This document shows positions 7,790-16,582 of a DNA stretch of 64,000 nt, piece after piece (position 1 is the first letter of the stretch; each line of letters begins with the position of its first letter). Location of the stretch: NCBI RefSeq assembly GCF_041262525.1, contig NZ_JBGCCK010000013.1, positions 163,126-227,125 on the forward strand, written 5' to 3'. Made by a program: the position numbers and the translations under genes. Source of the DNA: Streptacidiphilus sp041262525. Its GTDB lineage: Bacteria > Actinomycetota > Actinomycetes > Streptomycetales > Streptomycetaceae. A model generated the notes under the pieces. That model searched no databases, was not told the origin of the DNA, and worked only from the letters and a program-made list of their open reading frames with translations.

Positions 7790-9664
7790 TCACTTCCCCT
7801 CCAGGCTGAGCAGTCGACGCGCAGCGCGCCGCATGCGTTCGTCCCTGTGTGGCAGTTCCACCGGACCGCCCGTACTCGTCACCCGCCGACGATTGAATGC
7901 GATCTCCGCCATTTCGGAGCGCAGTTGCTCTGGAAGCCGGCCGATGTCCGCCAGGGTGCTGAGAGCCTGGATTGCCGTCAAGGTCGGCTCGTTGGAACGG
8001 CGACTGGCCGTCAATCGAGTCAGGGCCGGGAGCACGGCCTCAGCATCTCCAGCGATCCGCCAGTAGGCCTCCGCGGCGGCAGCGCCAGTCAGATCAGATC
8101 GCTCCAGGAGCTTCCGGAGGTCGCCGAGGAGTGGCGTTCCCAAGGGTCCGAGGCGACCGACATGGCGCAGAAGTCCGTCTTTGAGGCTTGCCTGGCGCAG
8201 GAGTGGTGTGATCAAGGCCAGTGCCGGCTCCGCATCACCGGTAAGGACCGCCAGGGCGACGGCGGAACTCGTGCTGCGCCAGACGTCGTCCTCGGCCGCT
8301 CCGGACGCGAGCAGGTCGAAGATCTCGACGTCGACCTCGCCTCGGGGAAGCAGCCCAGCGGCCAGCATCCCGGCGGCCACGCCCTGACAGCTGGGGGTTC
8401 GGAGCAGTTCCTTGATCTCGGCTGCCATCCCGGATGCGTCTCCGGGACGTAGGGCCGCCGTCAAAAGAGCGCCAACCCTGCCCAGTTTGAACGCTCGGGC
8501 AAGTGCGGCGTCCATGTGGGGACGTGCCGCCTCACGATGGTGGACAAGCAGGATCGCCAGTGCCCAGCTGGACGCGTCGTACCGTTCTTCAAGAATGGTC
8601 AGATCGCCCATGCCCGCCAGGGCACGTATGGCCGCGTCCGCCATGCGCGAATCCGAATGCGTGGCCTCGCGGAGGAGGAGCTGCCGCACCTCTTCACTCT
8701 GCGGACCCGCGTAGGGCATCCAGAACGCGGCATCGCTGATTCTGCTGCTGACGCTCAAGGCAGTGACCTGCTTTGGGAAGGCCTCCAGCAGCAACGCGAC
8801 CACCCGCCCTTCGACGCCGCGCCACGCGTGCACCAAGTCCCTGGCGAGCCAGGACCCCCGGCCTCCTGCGTCTCCTGCGGCCACCCACTGCTGCGCAACC
8901 CGCAGCGCTCCTTCGGGATCAGCGAGCAGAAGCTCGGTGAGCCTCTCCTCCGGCGCGTTGGGAAAGGGCAATGCCGGAGAGGCTGCCGAGGCGGATCCGT
9001 CCCGGGCGATGACTGACAGAGCAACCGGAGGGTACGGGGCCGCTGATGTCCCGAGGTCGAGCAGGGCGGCCGCCAGCCGGATCTCCGGCCACTCGCTTCG
9101 CAGTGCCTCGACCCGCCGACTCGCTTCGCGGCTGTCACCTGGGAGCAGGAGCGCGAGCGCGGTCAGCGCATCGGCCCTGACCCGCGGAACCGCATCGCTC
9201 TCGTAGGTCAGCTCCAGCGCCTCGACGATCCAGGCAGGGGCGGGGCCAACCGCCGAGGCGGCGAGCCGAACCGCGGCACAGCGCACTTCGGTGTCGGCAT
9301 CAGCCAGACACCTGCCTAGAAGTTCTGGCAGCTCGGCCTCAACAGCCCGCCGCGCCGCGACCTGATCCTGATCAGCCCCGCGTGAAGCCTCGTCCGCGAG
9401 CATGACCAGGAAGAACAGGGCATGGTCCCTCTTGCCCTCAAGGTTGACCGCGGCATGCGCCAGAAACGGCACGGCGACAGCTGTCGCCGAGTAAAGGGAC
9501 CCCTGATGGAAGATGCAGCCCGCCAGCTCCTCGAACACCGCATCGAAGTCGTCCTCTTCGGCGGTGTACAAGGCGCCAAGAAGATCTGGGACTTCGTCCG
9601 CTGGACCGTACGCATGCTCCAAAGCGGACCAGTCGACTGCGTCGAGCTCCTCAGGTGGCCTCAT
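7790..9664 (-). CDS. HEAT-repeat protein, about 624 residues
   Basis: The start is ATG 9664 (MRPPEELDAVDWSALEHAYG); the longer frame reaches into the repeat at 9707. The whole chain is a series of helical hairpins with Leu/Ala-rich faces, for example EVRCAAVRLAASAVG, ILEERYDASSWALAILLVHH and TALIAIQALSTL-like units, the usual look of HEAT or armadillo repeats. It has no signal peptide and no catalytic motif. Such proteins are common, strain-variable genes in Streptomyces, sometimes acting as immunity or scaffold proteins; nothing here decides that. It stands alone on the minus strand, with a second HEAT-like protein 3 kb away (12452-13162). Confidence 0.75.
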   Translation of the reverse strand: MRPPEELDAVDWSALEHAYGPADEVPDLLGALYTAEEDDFDAVFEELAGCIFHQGSLYSATAVAVPFLAHAAVNLEGKRDHALFFLVMLADEASRGADQDQVAARRAVEAELPELLGRCLADADTEVRCAAVRLAASAVGPAPAWIVEALELTYESDAVPRVRADALTALALLLPGDSREASRRVEALRSEWPEIRLAAALLDLGTSAAPYPPVALSVIARDGSASAASPALPFPNAPEERLTELLLADPEGALRVAQQWVAAGDAGGRGSWLARDLVHAWRGVEGRVVALLLEAFPKQVTALSVSSRISDAAFWMPYAGPQSEEVRQLLLREATHSDSRMADAAIRALAGMGDLTILEERYDASSWALAILLVHHREAARPHMDAALARAFKLGRVGALLTAALRPGDASGMAAEIKELLRTPSCQGVAAGMLAAGLLPRGEVDVEIFDLLASGAAEDDVWRSTSSAVALAVLTGDAEPALALITPLLRQASLKDGLLRHVGRLGPLGTPLLGDLRKLLERSDLTGAAAAEAYWRIAGDAEAVLPALTRLTASRRSNEPTLTAIQALSTLADIGRLPEQLRSEMAEIAFNRRRVTSTGGPVELPHRDERMRRAARRLLSLEGK

Positions 9665-9706
9665 GACCGCGGACCCTAGCGTCAGGGGCCGACACAAGAC
9701 CACGTT

Positions 9707-9868
9707 CCGGAATGCGTCCACAGCCCGATGCGGTTGGATGCAGGTATGGCATCACGTGCACGCGTTCGCGCCCCCGAGCTGGTCGGCAAGGGCGGCTGGC
9801 TCAACACCGGCGGCAAGGACCTCGCCCTGGCGGACCTGCGAGGAAAGATCGTCGTCCTCGACTTCTGG
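9707..9868. repeat. 162-bp perfect direct repeat, copy 1
   Basis: Every base of 9707-9868 recurs at 13212-13373 (offset 3505). The repeat comprises 39 bp of upstream sequence, the start codon and the first 41 codons of the thioredoxin/NHL gene, and stops exactly before the codons for its redox motif. The bases flanking both ends differ between copies. Confidence 0.97.
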
Positions 9869-9883
9869 TTGTCCTGCCACTGA
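9746..9883 (+). pseudogene. 5' fragment of the thioredoxin/NHL gene
   Basis: This reads MASRARVRAPELVGKGGWLN and on to VVLDFW, identical to residues 1-41 of the intact gene at 13251, then diverges to LSCH and a stop. It is a truncated duplicate that has lost the CCINC redox motif and all NHL repeats. Because its upstream bases are also copied, it may still be transcribed. Confidence 0.85.
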
Positions 9884-9934
9884 ACTCGGACCCTACAACG
9901 AGTTACTACTGCTCCGACATGCAGCTTCTTCGGA

Positions 9935-9960
9935 GTCCACAGTCCGATGCGATTGGATGC
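9935..9960. repeat. third, imperfect copy of the 26-bp motif inside the 162-bp repeat
   Basis: GTCCACAGTCCGATGCG at 9935, followed by ATTGGATGC, matches 24 of 26 bases of 9716-9741 and 13221-13246, where the sequence directly precedes the thioredoxin/NHL start. Here it precedes no recognisable gene; only a 25-codon frame (MKLVLCAVLLQPAC...) follows. Confidence 0.7.
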
Positions 9961-10142
9961 GCGCGGTGTGCCCAGATGAAGCTTGTGCTGTGCGCTGTCC
10001 TGCTTCAACCTGCGTGTCGTGCCGCCGCTTCCGCCGTGCTGGACCGCTGAACAACGGCATCACCCGGCATGCCTGATCCCCCACCGTCGCTGCCACGTCA
10101 CGGCTTGGGGGGCAAGATAGCCGCCCCTGCATGGGACGGGAC

Positions 10143-10181
10143 GGGCCCGCCCTGGCGGCTGTGCGCCGCCCGAGCGGGCCC
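10143..10181 (-). terminator. nested hairpin downstream of the secreted protein gene
   Basis: GGGCCCGC pairs with GCGGGCCC, and inside them GGCGGC pairs with GCCGCC around a 5-base loop. It sits 46 bp past the stop of the minus-strand gene at 10228. Between the two lies a small tandem repeat (ACTTCCGG three times, about 10197-10218). Confidence 0.7.
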
Positions 10182-10227
10182 TTGAGCATGAGCTTCCGGA
10201 CTTCCGGACTTCCGGACGTTCGGCTGG

Positions 10228-12081
10228 TCAGCGGACGGACACGTAGGTGCCGGGTCCGAAGGCGTCGATGTACCAGTGGTTCGGCGTGAACCAGGCCACC
10301 TCCCAGGTCCCACCGCGAGTGGCGCGGCCGGACAGGCGGTAGTGACCGTACCCGTCGGTGACCGTGGAGCTGACGACACTCCAGGTCTTGCTGCCGTAGG
10401 GGCGGAAGAACAGGTAAACGCGGGTGTGCTTGATCGGTGCCCACGGGCCGTAACCCTGGTAGTAAAGGCCACCGCTGAAGCTCAGCGAGCTGTACCGGTG
10501 CACCGTCGTGCTGCTCGGCTTACCGCCGGTGATTGCCGTCTTGTTCGCGAAGGTGTGGACGACGTTGCTGACGGAGGCCGCGTAGCCCGGGGCCGCTGGG
10601 CTGTAGAGCTCCCAGAAGCCGTGTGGATTGTCGACCCATGCCGTGATCTGCTGACCGAACGTGTCGCGGCTGACCGGGATGTAGCCGAGGTTGCGCCAGC
10701 TGGTGCGGCCGTTCGGGGACTCCAGGACGTAGACACGGCCGTTCGGGATCTTGTGGTTGGTACTCGCCACGTTCTCGAAGAAGGTGAGCTCCGAGTACTG
10801 GTTGATGCTCGCACTGTAGAGGGTGAGGGAGACCTGCTGGGTCACCGAGGTGATGCTGAACGTGGCCGACGAGGGCTTGATGAGTGCCAGGCCGGGAGTC
10901 CTGACCGTCAGCGTGGTGACCGCGGCAGGTGCGGCAAGGACGAAAGCGAACCTGCCGTTTGCGTCGGTGCCCGCCCACCCGTAGTCGCTGGAGCCGACGT
11001 ACAGCTCCGCGGAGGAGTTCCCCAGCGGCTGCCACACACCGTTGACGTCCTGGTACTCCATCTTGCCGCTGACGGTCATCTGCCGACCGGCGACGACCGC
11101 AGCCGAGGTGCGGTCCAGGGTGATGCGGGTGGGCGCGGAGGCGTAGACGTCGATCGTCCTGCGCAGCAGCTCCGTGTTGTCCGAGACCGACATGGCCTGC
11201 AGCCACATCGAGACACTCGGCTGGGTAACGTCGACGTTGACCGTGACGGCGAAGCTGCCGTCGACCGCCGAGGGATAGGTGTCGGCGGTGTAGAGCCCCC
11301 CGTTGAGCCGCAGGTCGAGCCCCTGCCCGGCGTACGGCGTGGTGGTGTCGCCTGACGCTGGGTCATAGGTGGTGACCTTGCCGCTCGCGGTCACCGACGT
11401 GTGGGCCACGTCCAGGTGGTCGGGCGACAGGGCGAGGTTGTGGTACGACGGCTGGAGCTGGTAGTCGAGCCAGTCCGACGCCGCGACGGACGGGCTCTTG
11501 TCGCCCGCGGCGTCCACCACGTCGGCCGCGTAGCGGTAACCGGTGCGCGCGAGACCGAGAGACCCGGTCGTCTCCCACACACCGTTGTCGGGCTGCCCCT
11601 GGACCAGGGTGAAGCTGCTCCCGCTGATGACGGTCGCGGTTGCGCCGCTCTGCGGCGTCAAGGTCACCTCGACATCGGCGATGCCGGAGCCGCCGTGCGC
11701 GGTGACCTCGATGGCGGTGCCGTGCGCGGTCCGCATGTTGGTCACGGAGTCGACGACCGGCTGGGTGGCGCCGGCACTGGGCGAGGCGCTGACGCTCGGC
11801 GTCCCGGTGTCGGTCGGCGAAGCAGAGCCGGCCGGACTGGGGGAGTCGGTCGGAGTCGGCGTCGCCGACGGCGAGGCGGAGTCCGTGGCTGTCGAAGAGG
11901 ACGAGTCGCTCGGCGACGAGCTGTCCGACGGAGTACTCGACGCGGACGGGTTGCCGGTCGAGGTCACACTCGCCGTCGGATCAGGCGTGACATCGGCATT
12001 GGCCGACACCGCCGGCAAGGCAAGGCAGGCTGAGAGCAGCGCAGCGGCTGCGACAGCAGGGACGGTGGAGCGGAGTCTCAC
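10228..12081 (-). CDS. large secreted protein with Ser/Thr/Pro linker and Ig-like repeats
   Basis: A 617-residue protein. I start it at GTG 12081, with GGGGG upstream, because this gives a clean signal peptide (VRLRSTVPAVAAAALLSACL, cleavage near SANA); a GTG at 12123 is in frame but has no ribosome binding site. Residues about 30-105 are a low-complexity Ser/Thr/Pro/Asp linker. The rest is a string of beta-sandwich-like repeats: HGGSGIADVEVTLTP, SVTASGKVTTYDPASG, MTVSGKMEYQD, and FYYxG-type repeats near the end. There is no sorting signal or membrane anchor at the C-terminus, so it is probably released or wall-associated through the linker. It lies inside the DNA bracketed by the 162-bp direct repeat. 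Function unknown. Confidence 0.75.
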   Translation of the reverse strand: MRLRSTVPAVAAAALLSACLALPAVSANADVTPDPTASVTSTGNPSASSTPSDSSSPSDSSSSTATDSASPSATPTPTDSPSPAGSASPTDTGTPSVSASPSAGATQPVVDSVTNMRTAHGTAIEVTAHGGSGIADVEVTLTPQSGATATVISGSSFTLVQGQPDNGVWETTGSLGLARTGYRYAADVVDAAGDKSPSVAASDWLDYQLQPSYHNLALSPDHLDVAHTSVTASGKVTTYDPASGDTTTPYAGQGLDLRLNGGLYTADTYPSAVDGSFAVTVNVDVTQPSVSMWLQAMSVSDNTELLRRTIDVYASAPTRITLDRTSAAVVAGRQMTVSGKMEYQDVNGVWQPLGNSSAELYVGSSDYGWAGTDANGRFAFVLAAPAAVTTLTVRTPGLALIKPSSATFSITSVTQQVSLTLYSASINQYSELTFFENVASTNHKIPNGRVYVLESPNGRTSWRNLGYIPVSRDTFGQQITAWVDNPHGFWELYSPAAPGYAASVSNVVHTFANKTAITGGKPSSTTVHRYSSLSFSGGLYYQGYGPWAPIKHTRVYLFFRPYGSKTWSVVSSTVTDGYGHYRLSGRATRGGTWEVAWFTPNHWYIDAFGPGTYVSVR

Positions 12082-12300
12082 CTGTACGGCCCCCGGGATG
12101 AGAAGGAAACTCAGGCACTTCACAGAAGTTGAGTGTGTGCGGAACGCTAGCCCGATCCGCCGGGTCGCCCGGCGTCAGCCGCCCCATTTGCTGTGGTTAC
12201 AGGCGGCAAGGGGTGACCGAATCGTTGTCATCCGCACCGGCCAGCGATCGCTGCGCCCCACCCGGATCTGACGACGGGTCGGACTCAGGCGCGGGTCGCT

Positions 12301-12423
12301 GTGTTCCGTCGCGTGATCAAGGTCCAGCCGCTGGAGCCCGCAGGTGTCGAAAGCCCAGGCGACCCTGGCCTCAACGGTCCGCGGACAGATGGGAGTCTTG
12401 GCGTGAACCAGAACGAGGCGCTC
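12301..12423 (-). pseudogene. second decayed GNAT acetyltransferase fragment
   Basis: The minus strand reads ERLVLVHAKTPICPRTVEAR, then VAWAFDTCGLQRLDLDHATE, again the acetyl-CoA-binding end of a GNAT enzyme (compare WAFDDAGFERLGLEHA at 6763-6858). No start, no N-terminal strands and no conserved GN remain. The two fragments are related but not identical in DNA sequence. The rest of 12082-12451 carries no gene. Confidence 0.5.
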
Positions 12424-12451
12424 CGAGTCGCAATCGCCCTCAGTCCAAGCC

Positions 12452-13162
12452 CTACACGCGGACCTGATGCTCCACGCGGTGCCGGATGTACTCGTCGGGG
12501 TGGGCTCGGGCAATGGCCACGGCCACGTCAACGAGGCTGTGCAACTCCTGCGGGTACGCCGTCTGCCGGAGAGGTAGCCCAGGGAGGATGCAGCGACGCA
12601 CGTCTACGTGGTCGTTGTTCACGAACTCACGCAGTGCCGCGTCGTGCCATTCGCGCACCACAGCGGACGCTTCATCGGGCTCGACCTCGCGCGTGTCCGC
12701 TGACTGCTGGGCCGCCACCTGGGGAAGGCGCAAGGGCAGTGCCGACCGGTACCAGGATCGAGCCGCTCCAGCCCGCTCCGGATCGGTTCCTGCCCTGAGG
12801 TAATCGAGCAGCGCCGAACGGACGCGCCGACGTCCGAACGCGTTCAGAGCTGGCTCGACGAACTGTCGGTTGAAACTTGGATCCGGGTCAGAGACCGCCG
12901 CCTTCATGAGCGCCTCGAACGAAGCGGCGGGAAGAATCACGCCTCGACGGCAAGCGTCGCGCAGCGCCGCCCGCGCACGATGGTCCCAGCTGCGTTGGTC
13001 ACCAGGCTCCGCCTCAGCAGCAACGTCGAGCCCAATCGTCCGAACCACGTCCTCCAGGGCGCTCAGAAAGCACTGCCTCCCAGTCTCGGTACGCCCGGGC
13101 AGCGCCATGAACACCCGCGGAGCGTTCCCATCCTCTGCCGCACGCCTTGCGCTCTCGTCCAC
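12452..13162 (-). CDS. HEAT-like helical protein of unknown function
   Basis: A 236-residue protein from GTG 13162 with GGGAGG upstream. It is almost entirely alpha-helical, with paired Leu/Ala-rich helices such as ALRDACRRGVILPAASFEAL and VRSALLDYLRAGTDPERAGAA, followed by RSWYRSALPLRLPQVA and a C-terminal HSLVDVAVAIARAHPDEYIR. Similar stand-alone proteins are frequent in Streptomyces accessory DNA, some next to polymorphic toxins, so an immunity role is conceivable (inference only). It is the last gene before the second copy of the 162-bp repeat. Confidence 0.6.
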   Translation of the reverse strand: MDESARRAAEDGNAPRVFMALPGRTETGRQCFLSALEDVVRTIGLDVAAEAEPGDQRSWDHRARAALRDACRRGVILPAASFEALMKAAVSDPDPSFNRQFVEPALNAFGRRRVRSALLDYLRAGTDPERAGAARSWYRSALPLRLPQVAAQQSADTREVEPDEASAVVREWHDAALREFVNNDHVDVRRCILPGLPLRQTAYPQELHSLVDVAVAIARAHPDEYIRHRVEHQVRV

Positions 13163-13211
13163 CGTCGACCGTCCCTCCCCCTAGCCGGAGCCTGCACGGC
13201 AGGGTAGTGCG

Positions 13212-13373
13212 CCGGAATGCGTCCACAGCCCGATGCGGTTGGATGCAGGTATGGCATCACGTGCACGCGTTCGCGCCCCCGAGCTGGTCGGCAAGGGCGG
13301 CTGGCTCAACACCGGCGGCAAGGACCTCGCCCTGGCGGACCTGCGAGGAAAGATCGTCGTCCTCGACTTCTGG
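13212..13373. repeat. 162-bp perfect direct repeat, copy 2
   Basis: Identical to 9707-9868. Here it forms the native upstream region and codons 1-41 of the intact thioredoxin/NHL gene. The two copies enclose 3,343 bp. Confidence 0.97.
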
Positions 13374-15068
13374 ACCTTCTGCTGCATCAACTGTCTCCAC
13401 GTCCTCGACGAGCTCAGGGAGCTCGAGGAGGCGCATCGGGACACGTTGGTGATCATCGGGGTGCACTCCCCCAAGTTCGTGCACGAGGCCGAGCACCAGG
13501 CCGTCGTCGATGCCGTCGCGCGGTACGAGGTGGAACACCCCGTGCTGGACGATCCGGAGCTGGCGACGTGGAAGCAGTACGCCGTGCGGGCGTGGCCGAC
13601 ACTCGTCGTGATCGATCCCGAGGGGTACGTCGTCGCGCAGCACGCCGGGGAGGGCCACGCTCACGCGATCGCCACGCTCGTCGCCGAGCTGGAGGCGGAG
13701 CACGAGGCGAAGGGGACGCTGCGGCGGGGGGACGGGCCGTATGTCGCGCCGGAGGCGGTGCCCGGGGCGTTGAAGTTTCCCGGGAAGGCGATCGTGCTGC
13801 CCGGGGGTGGGTATCTGGTCGCGGATTCCGGCCATCACTCGCTCGTCGAGCTCGCCGCCGACGGGGAGACCGTCGTGGGCAGGATCGGCAGTGGGGAGCG
13901 CGGGTTCGCCGACGGGAAGGCGGACGAGGCGCGGTTCAGTGAGCCGCAGGGGCTCGCGCTGCTCCAGGACGGCGACACGGTGATCGTCGCCGATACCGTG
14001 AACCACGCGCTGCGCGGGGTCTCGCTCGCCACCGGCGAGGTGGTGACCCTGGCCGGAACCGGGCGGCAGTGGTGGCAGAACTCCGCCACCAGCGGGCCCG
14101 CCCGTGAGGTGGACCTGTCCTCGCCCTGGGACGTGGCCTGGTTCGACGGCGCGGTGTGGATCGCGATGGCGGGCACGCACCAGCTGTGGACCTACGACCC
14201 GGCCGCGCAGACCGTCCAGGTCGCCGCAGGGACGACGAACGAGGGCCTGGTCGACGGGCCGCCGCTGGAGGCGTGGTTCGCGCAGCCTTCGGGGCTGGCC
14301 GCGGCCGCCGACGGAAGCAGGCTCTGGATCGCCGACTCGGAAACCTCCGCGCTGCGCTGGGTGGAGGCCGGGACGCACGAGATCCGCACCGCTGTCGGCA
14401 CCGGCCTCTTCGACTTCGGTCACCGTGACGGCGCCGCCGGGCAGGCGCTGTTGCAGCACCCGCTCGGGGTGACCGTGCTGCCGGACGGCTCCGTCGCCGT
14501 GGCGGACACCTACAATCACGCGCTGCGCCGCTTCGACCCCGCCACCGACGAGATCACCACCCTCGCGACCGATCTGCGCGAGCCCTCCGGCGCGGTCGTG
14601 GTCGGCGAGGACATCGTCGTCGTCGAGTCCGCCCGCCACCGGCTGACGCGGATGCGGCTGCCGGAGGCGGCGGTGCGGGTCGAGGCCGCCGCGCACCGGA
14701 CGCAGCGGCCGGCCACCGAGGTGGCGCCCGGCGCGCTGACGCTGGACGTCGTCTTCACCCCTCCCGCCGGGCAGAAGCTGGACGAGACCTACGGCCCGGC
14801 GACCCGACTCCTCATCAGCTCCACCCCGCCCGAGCTGATCCTCGCCGGCGCCGGCCCGGACACCGCGCTCACCCGCGAGCTCACGCTCAACCCGGAGTTG
14901 ACCGAGGGCGTGCTGCACGTCTCCGCGATGGCCGCCTCCTGCGACGCCGACCCGGCGATCGAGTTCCCGACCTGCCATGTGCACCAGCAGGACTGGGGCG
15001 TGCCGGTCACGATCACGGCGAGCGGGACGGGACGGCTGGCGCTGGTGCTCGCGGGGATGGATCAGTAG
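13251..15068 (+). CDS. NHLRC2-like protein: thioredoxin domain plus NHL beta-propeller
   Basis: A 605-residue cytoplasmic protein. Residues about 1-150 are a thioredoxin-like domain with FWTFCCINCLHV; the CCINC motif (Cys44, Cys45, Cys48) is the one known from human NHLRC2 and its bacterial relatives. Residues about 180-480 form a six-bladed propeller with NHL-type repeats: LVADSGHHSLVEL, IVADTVNHALRGV, WIADSETSALRWV and VAVADTYNHALRRF. A C-terminal beta-rich domain follows. Start is ATG 13251 (MASRARVRAPELVG); ATG 13233 is in frame but gives a non-conserved extension. A redox-linked or scaffold function is inferred; the bacterial role is not established. Its 5' end and upstream DNA are duplicated 3.5 kb away. 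Confidence 0.88.
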   Translation: MASRARVRAPELVGKGGWLNTGGKDLALADLRGKIVVLDFWTFCCINCLHVLDELRELEEAHRDTLVIIGVHSPKFVHEAEHQAVVDAVARYEVEHPVLDDPELATWKQYAVRAWPTLVVIDPEGYVVAQHAGEGHAHAIATLVAELEAEHEAKGTLRRGDGPYVAPEAVPGALKFPGKAIVLPGGGYLVADSGHHSLVELAADGETVVGRIGSGERGFADGKADEARFSEPQGLALLQDGDTVIVADTVNHALRGVSLATGEVVTLAGTGRQWWQNSATSGPAREVDLSSPWDVAWFDGAVWIAMAGTHQLWTYDPAAQTVQVAAGTTNEGLVDGPPLEAWFAQPSGLAAAADGSRLWIADSETSALRWVEAGTHEIRTAVGTGLFDFGHRDGAAGQALLQHPLGVTVLPDGSVAVADTYNHALRRFDPATDEITTLATDLREPSGAVVVGEDIVVVESARHRLTRMRLPEAAVRVEAAAHRTQRPATEVAPGALTLDVVFTPPAGQKLDETYGPATRLLISSTPPELILAGAGPDTALTRELTLNPELTEGVLHVSAMAASCDADPAIEFPTCHVHQQDWGVPVTITASGTGRLALVLAGMDQ

Positions 15069-15119
15069 CGGCTCACGGAGCGAGGCCAGTGGCCAGAGGT
15101 CGTAGGCCGCGGCTCCGGC

Positions 15120-16436
15120 TCAGCTTTCCAGGAACGCCTTGAGCGCGCTCGCGAGCAGGAACGGGTCGTCCGCGCCGCACAGCTCGCGCGCCGAGTGCAT
15201 GGACAGCGCCGCGATGCCGCAGTCCACCGTCGCGATCCCGAGTCGCGCCGCCGTAATCGGGCCGATGGTCGTGCCGCAGGGGACGGAGTTGTTGGAGACG
15301 AAGGTCTGCCACGGCACGCCGGCCCGCTCACAGGCTGCGGCGAAGACCGCGCGGCCGACCGCGTTCGTGGCGTAGCGATTGTTGACGTTGACCTTGAGGA
15401 TCGGGCCGCCGTTCGGCATCGGGTGGTGGCCGGGCTCGTGGCGCTCGCTGTAGTTGGGGTGGACGGCGTGGCCCATGTCCGAGGAGAGGCAGATGGTGCC
15501 GGCCAGCGCGCGGGCGCGGTCCTCGAGGGTGCCGCCGCGGGCGAAGACCGAGCGGTCCAGCACGTTGCCCAGCAGCGGGCCCTGCGCGCCGGTGTCGGAC
15601 TCGCTGCCGTTCTCCTCGTGGTCGAAGGCGGCCAGCACCGGGATGCTCGTCAGCCCACCGTCCGCGACGGCCGCCGCCAGCGCGGCGGTGCCGGCGTGAA
15701 CGGACAGCAGGTTGTCCAGGCGCGGCGCGGCCAGCAGCTCGCGGTCGCGGCCGAGGTAGGAGGGGGGCTGGACGTCGTGGACCATGAGGTCCCAGCCCGC
15801 CACCTCCTCGGCCTTCAGACCGGCCGACGCGGCGACGTAGGCGATCAGCGAGCCCTCGTCGACCTTGCCCAGGCCCCAGATCGGCGTGACGTGGCGCTGC
15901 CGGTCCAGGGTCAGCGCGTCGTTGACGCTGCGGTCCAGGTGGATCGCGAGCTGCGGCACGCGCAGCAGCGGCTCGTCGAGCTGGACCAGGACAGTGCTGC
16001 CGTCGCGCAGCGCGAGGCGGCCGGAGAGGCCGAGGTCGCGGTCGAGCCAGGTGTTGAGCGGCACTCCGCCGTAGATCTCGACGGCGACCTGGCGCCAGCC
16101 GGCCGAGCCGGTGTCCGGGATCGGCTTGACCCGGAGGTTGGGCGAGTCCGTGTGGGCGCCGACGATGCGGAACGGGGTCTCCGGCGTCGCGCCCTCGGGG
16201 ACGTACCAGGCCACCAGCGCACCGCCGCGGATCAGGTACCGGCCGCCGGGCGTGCCCTCCCACGCGGCGGTCTCCTCGACCTGCCGGAAGCCCGCCTTCT
16301 CCAGCCGTGCAGCCGCGCTCGCCACCGCGTGGAAGGGCGAGGGGCTGGACTGCAGGTAGGTGATGAGGTCATCGGTGTGGCTGCGGTCGAAGGCGGGGAC
16401 GGCGGCGGAGGAGCCGGCTGCGGTCGCGGGGGTCAA
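15120..16436 (-). CDS. M18-family metalloaminopeptidase
   Basis: A 438-residue cytoplasmic aminopeptidase. Metal ligands and catalytic residues typical of the M18 (aspartyl aminopeptidase) family are seen: GAHTDSPNLR, FDHEENGSESDTGAQG, LSSDMGHAVHPNY and ALSMHSARE. It removes N-terminal residues from peptides using two zinc or cobalt ions. The start is TTG 16436 with CTGGAG six bases upstream; no ATG or GTG lies in a better position. It is transcribed toward the thioredoxin/NHL gene, and the two stops are about 50 bp apart. Confidence 0.92.
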   Translation of the reverse strand: MTPATAAGSSAAVPAFDRSHTDDLITYLQSSPSPFHAVASAAARLEKAGFRQVEETAAWEGTPGGRYLIRGGALVAWYVPEGATPETPFRIVGAHTDSPNLRVKPIPDTGSAGWRQVAVEIYGGVPLNTWLDRDLGLSGRLALRDGSTVLVQLDEPLLRVPQLAIHLDRSVNDALTLDRQRHVTPIWGLGKVDEGSLIAYVAASAGLKAEEVAGWDLMVHDVQPPSYLGRDRELLAAPRLDNLLSVHAGTAALAAAVADGGLTSIPVLAAFDHEENGSESDTGAQGPLLGNVLDRSVFARGGTLEDRARALAGTICLSSDMGHAVHPNYSERHEPGHHPMPNGGPILKVNVNNRYATNAVGRAVFAAACERAGVPWQTFVSNNSVPCGTTIGPITAARLGIATVDCGIAALSMHSARELCGADDPFLLASALKAFLES

Positions 16437-16548
16437 GACTGCTCCAGAAGTACTGTGAGGGTGTCAGGTGCCGGTTGAGAGCCTGACTCTCCGGACGAGG
16501 ATATGCCCGAGCCCGGGCCGGGCGTGGCGACGCGAACGAGGTGACGCG

Positions 16549-16581
16549 GAAGGCCCGGACCCCGCCGGGGTCCGGGCCTTC
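16549..16581 (-). terminator. rho-independent-type terminator
   Basis: GAAGGCCCGGACCCC and GGGGTCCGGGCCTTC form a perfect 15-bp stem around a 3-base GCC loop. It lies about 90 bp beyond the stop of the minus-strand acyl-CoA dehydrogenase and before the M18 gene. Confidence 0.85.
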
Positions 16582-16582
16582 G

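Noticed and set aside
9869..13211. An integrative element or prophage
   Set aside because: The segment has bounding direct repeats but no integrase, transposase or transfer gene, so it is reported only as a bracketed insert.
13233..13250. ATG 13233 as start of the thioredoxin/NHL gene
   Set aside because: It adds six residues lacking family support; ATG 13251 gives a normal N-terminus.
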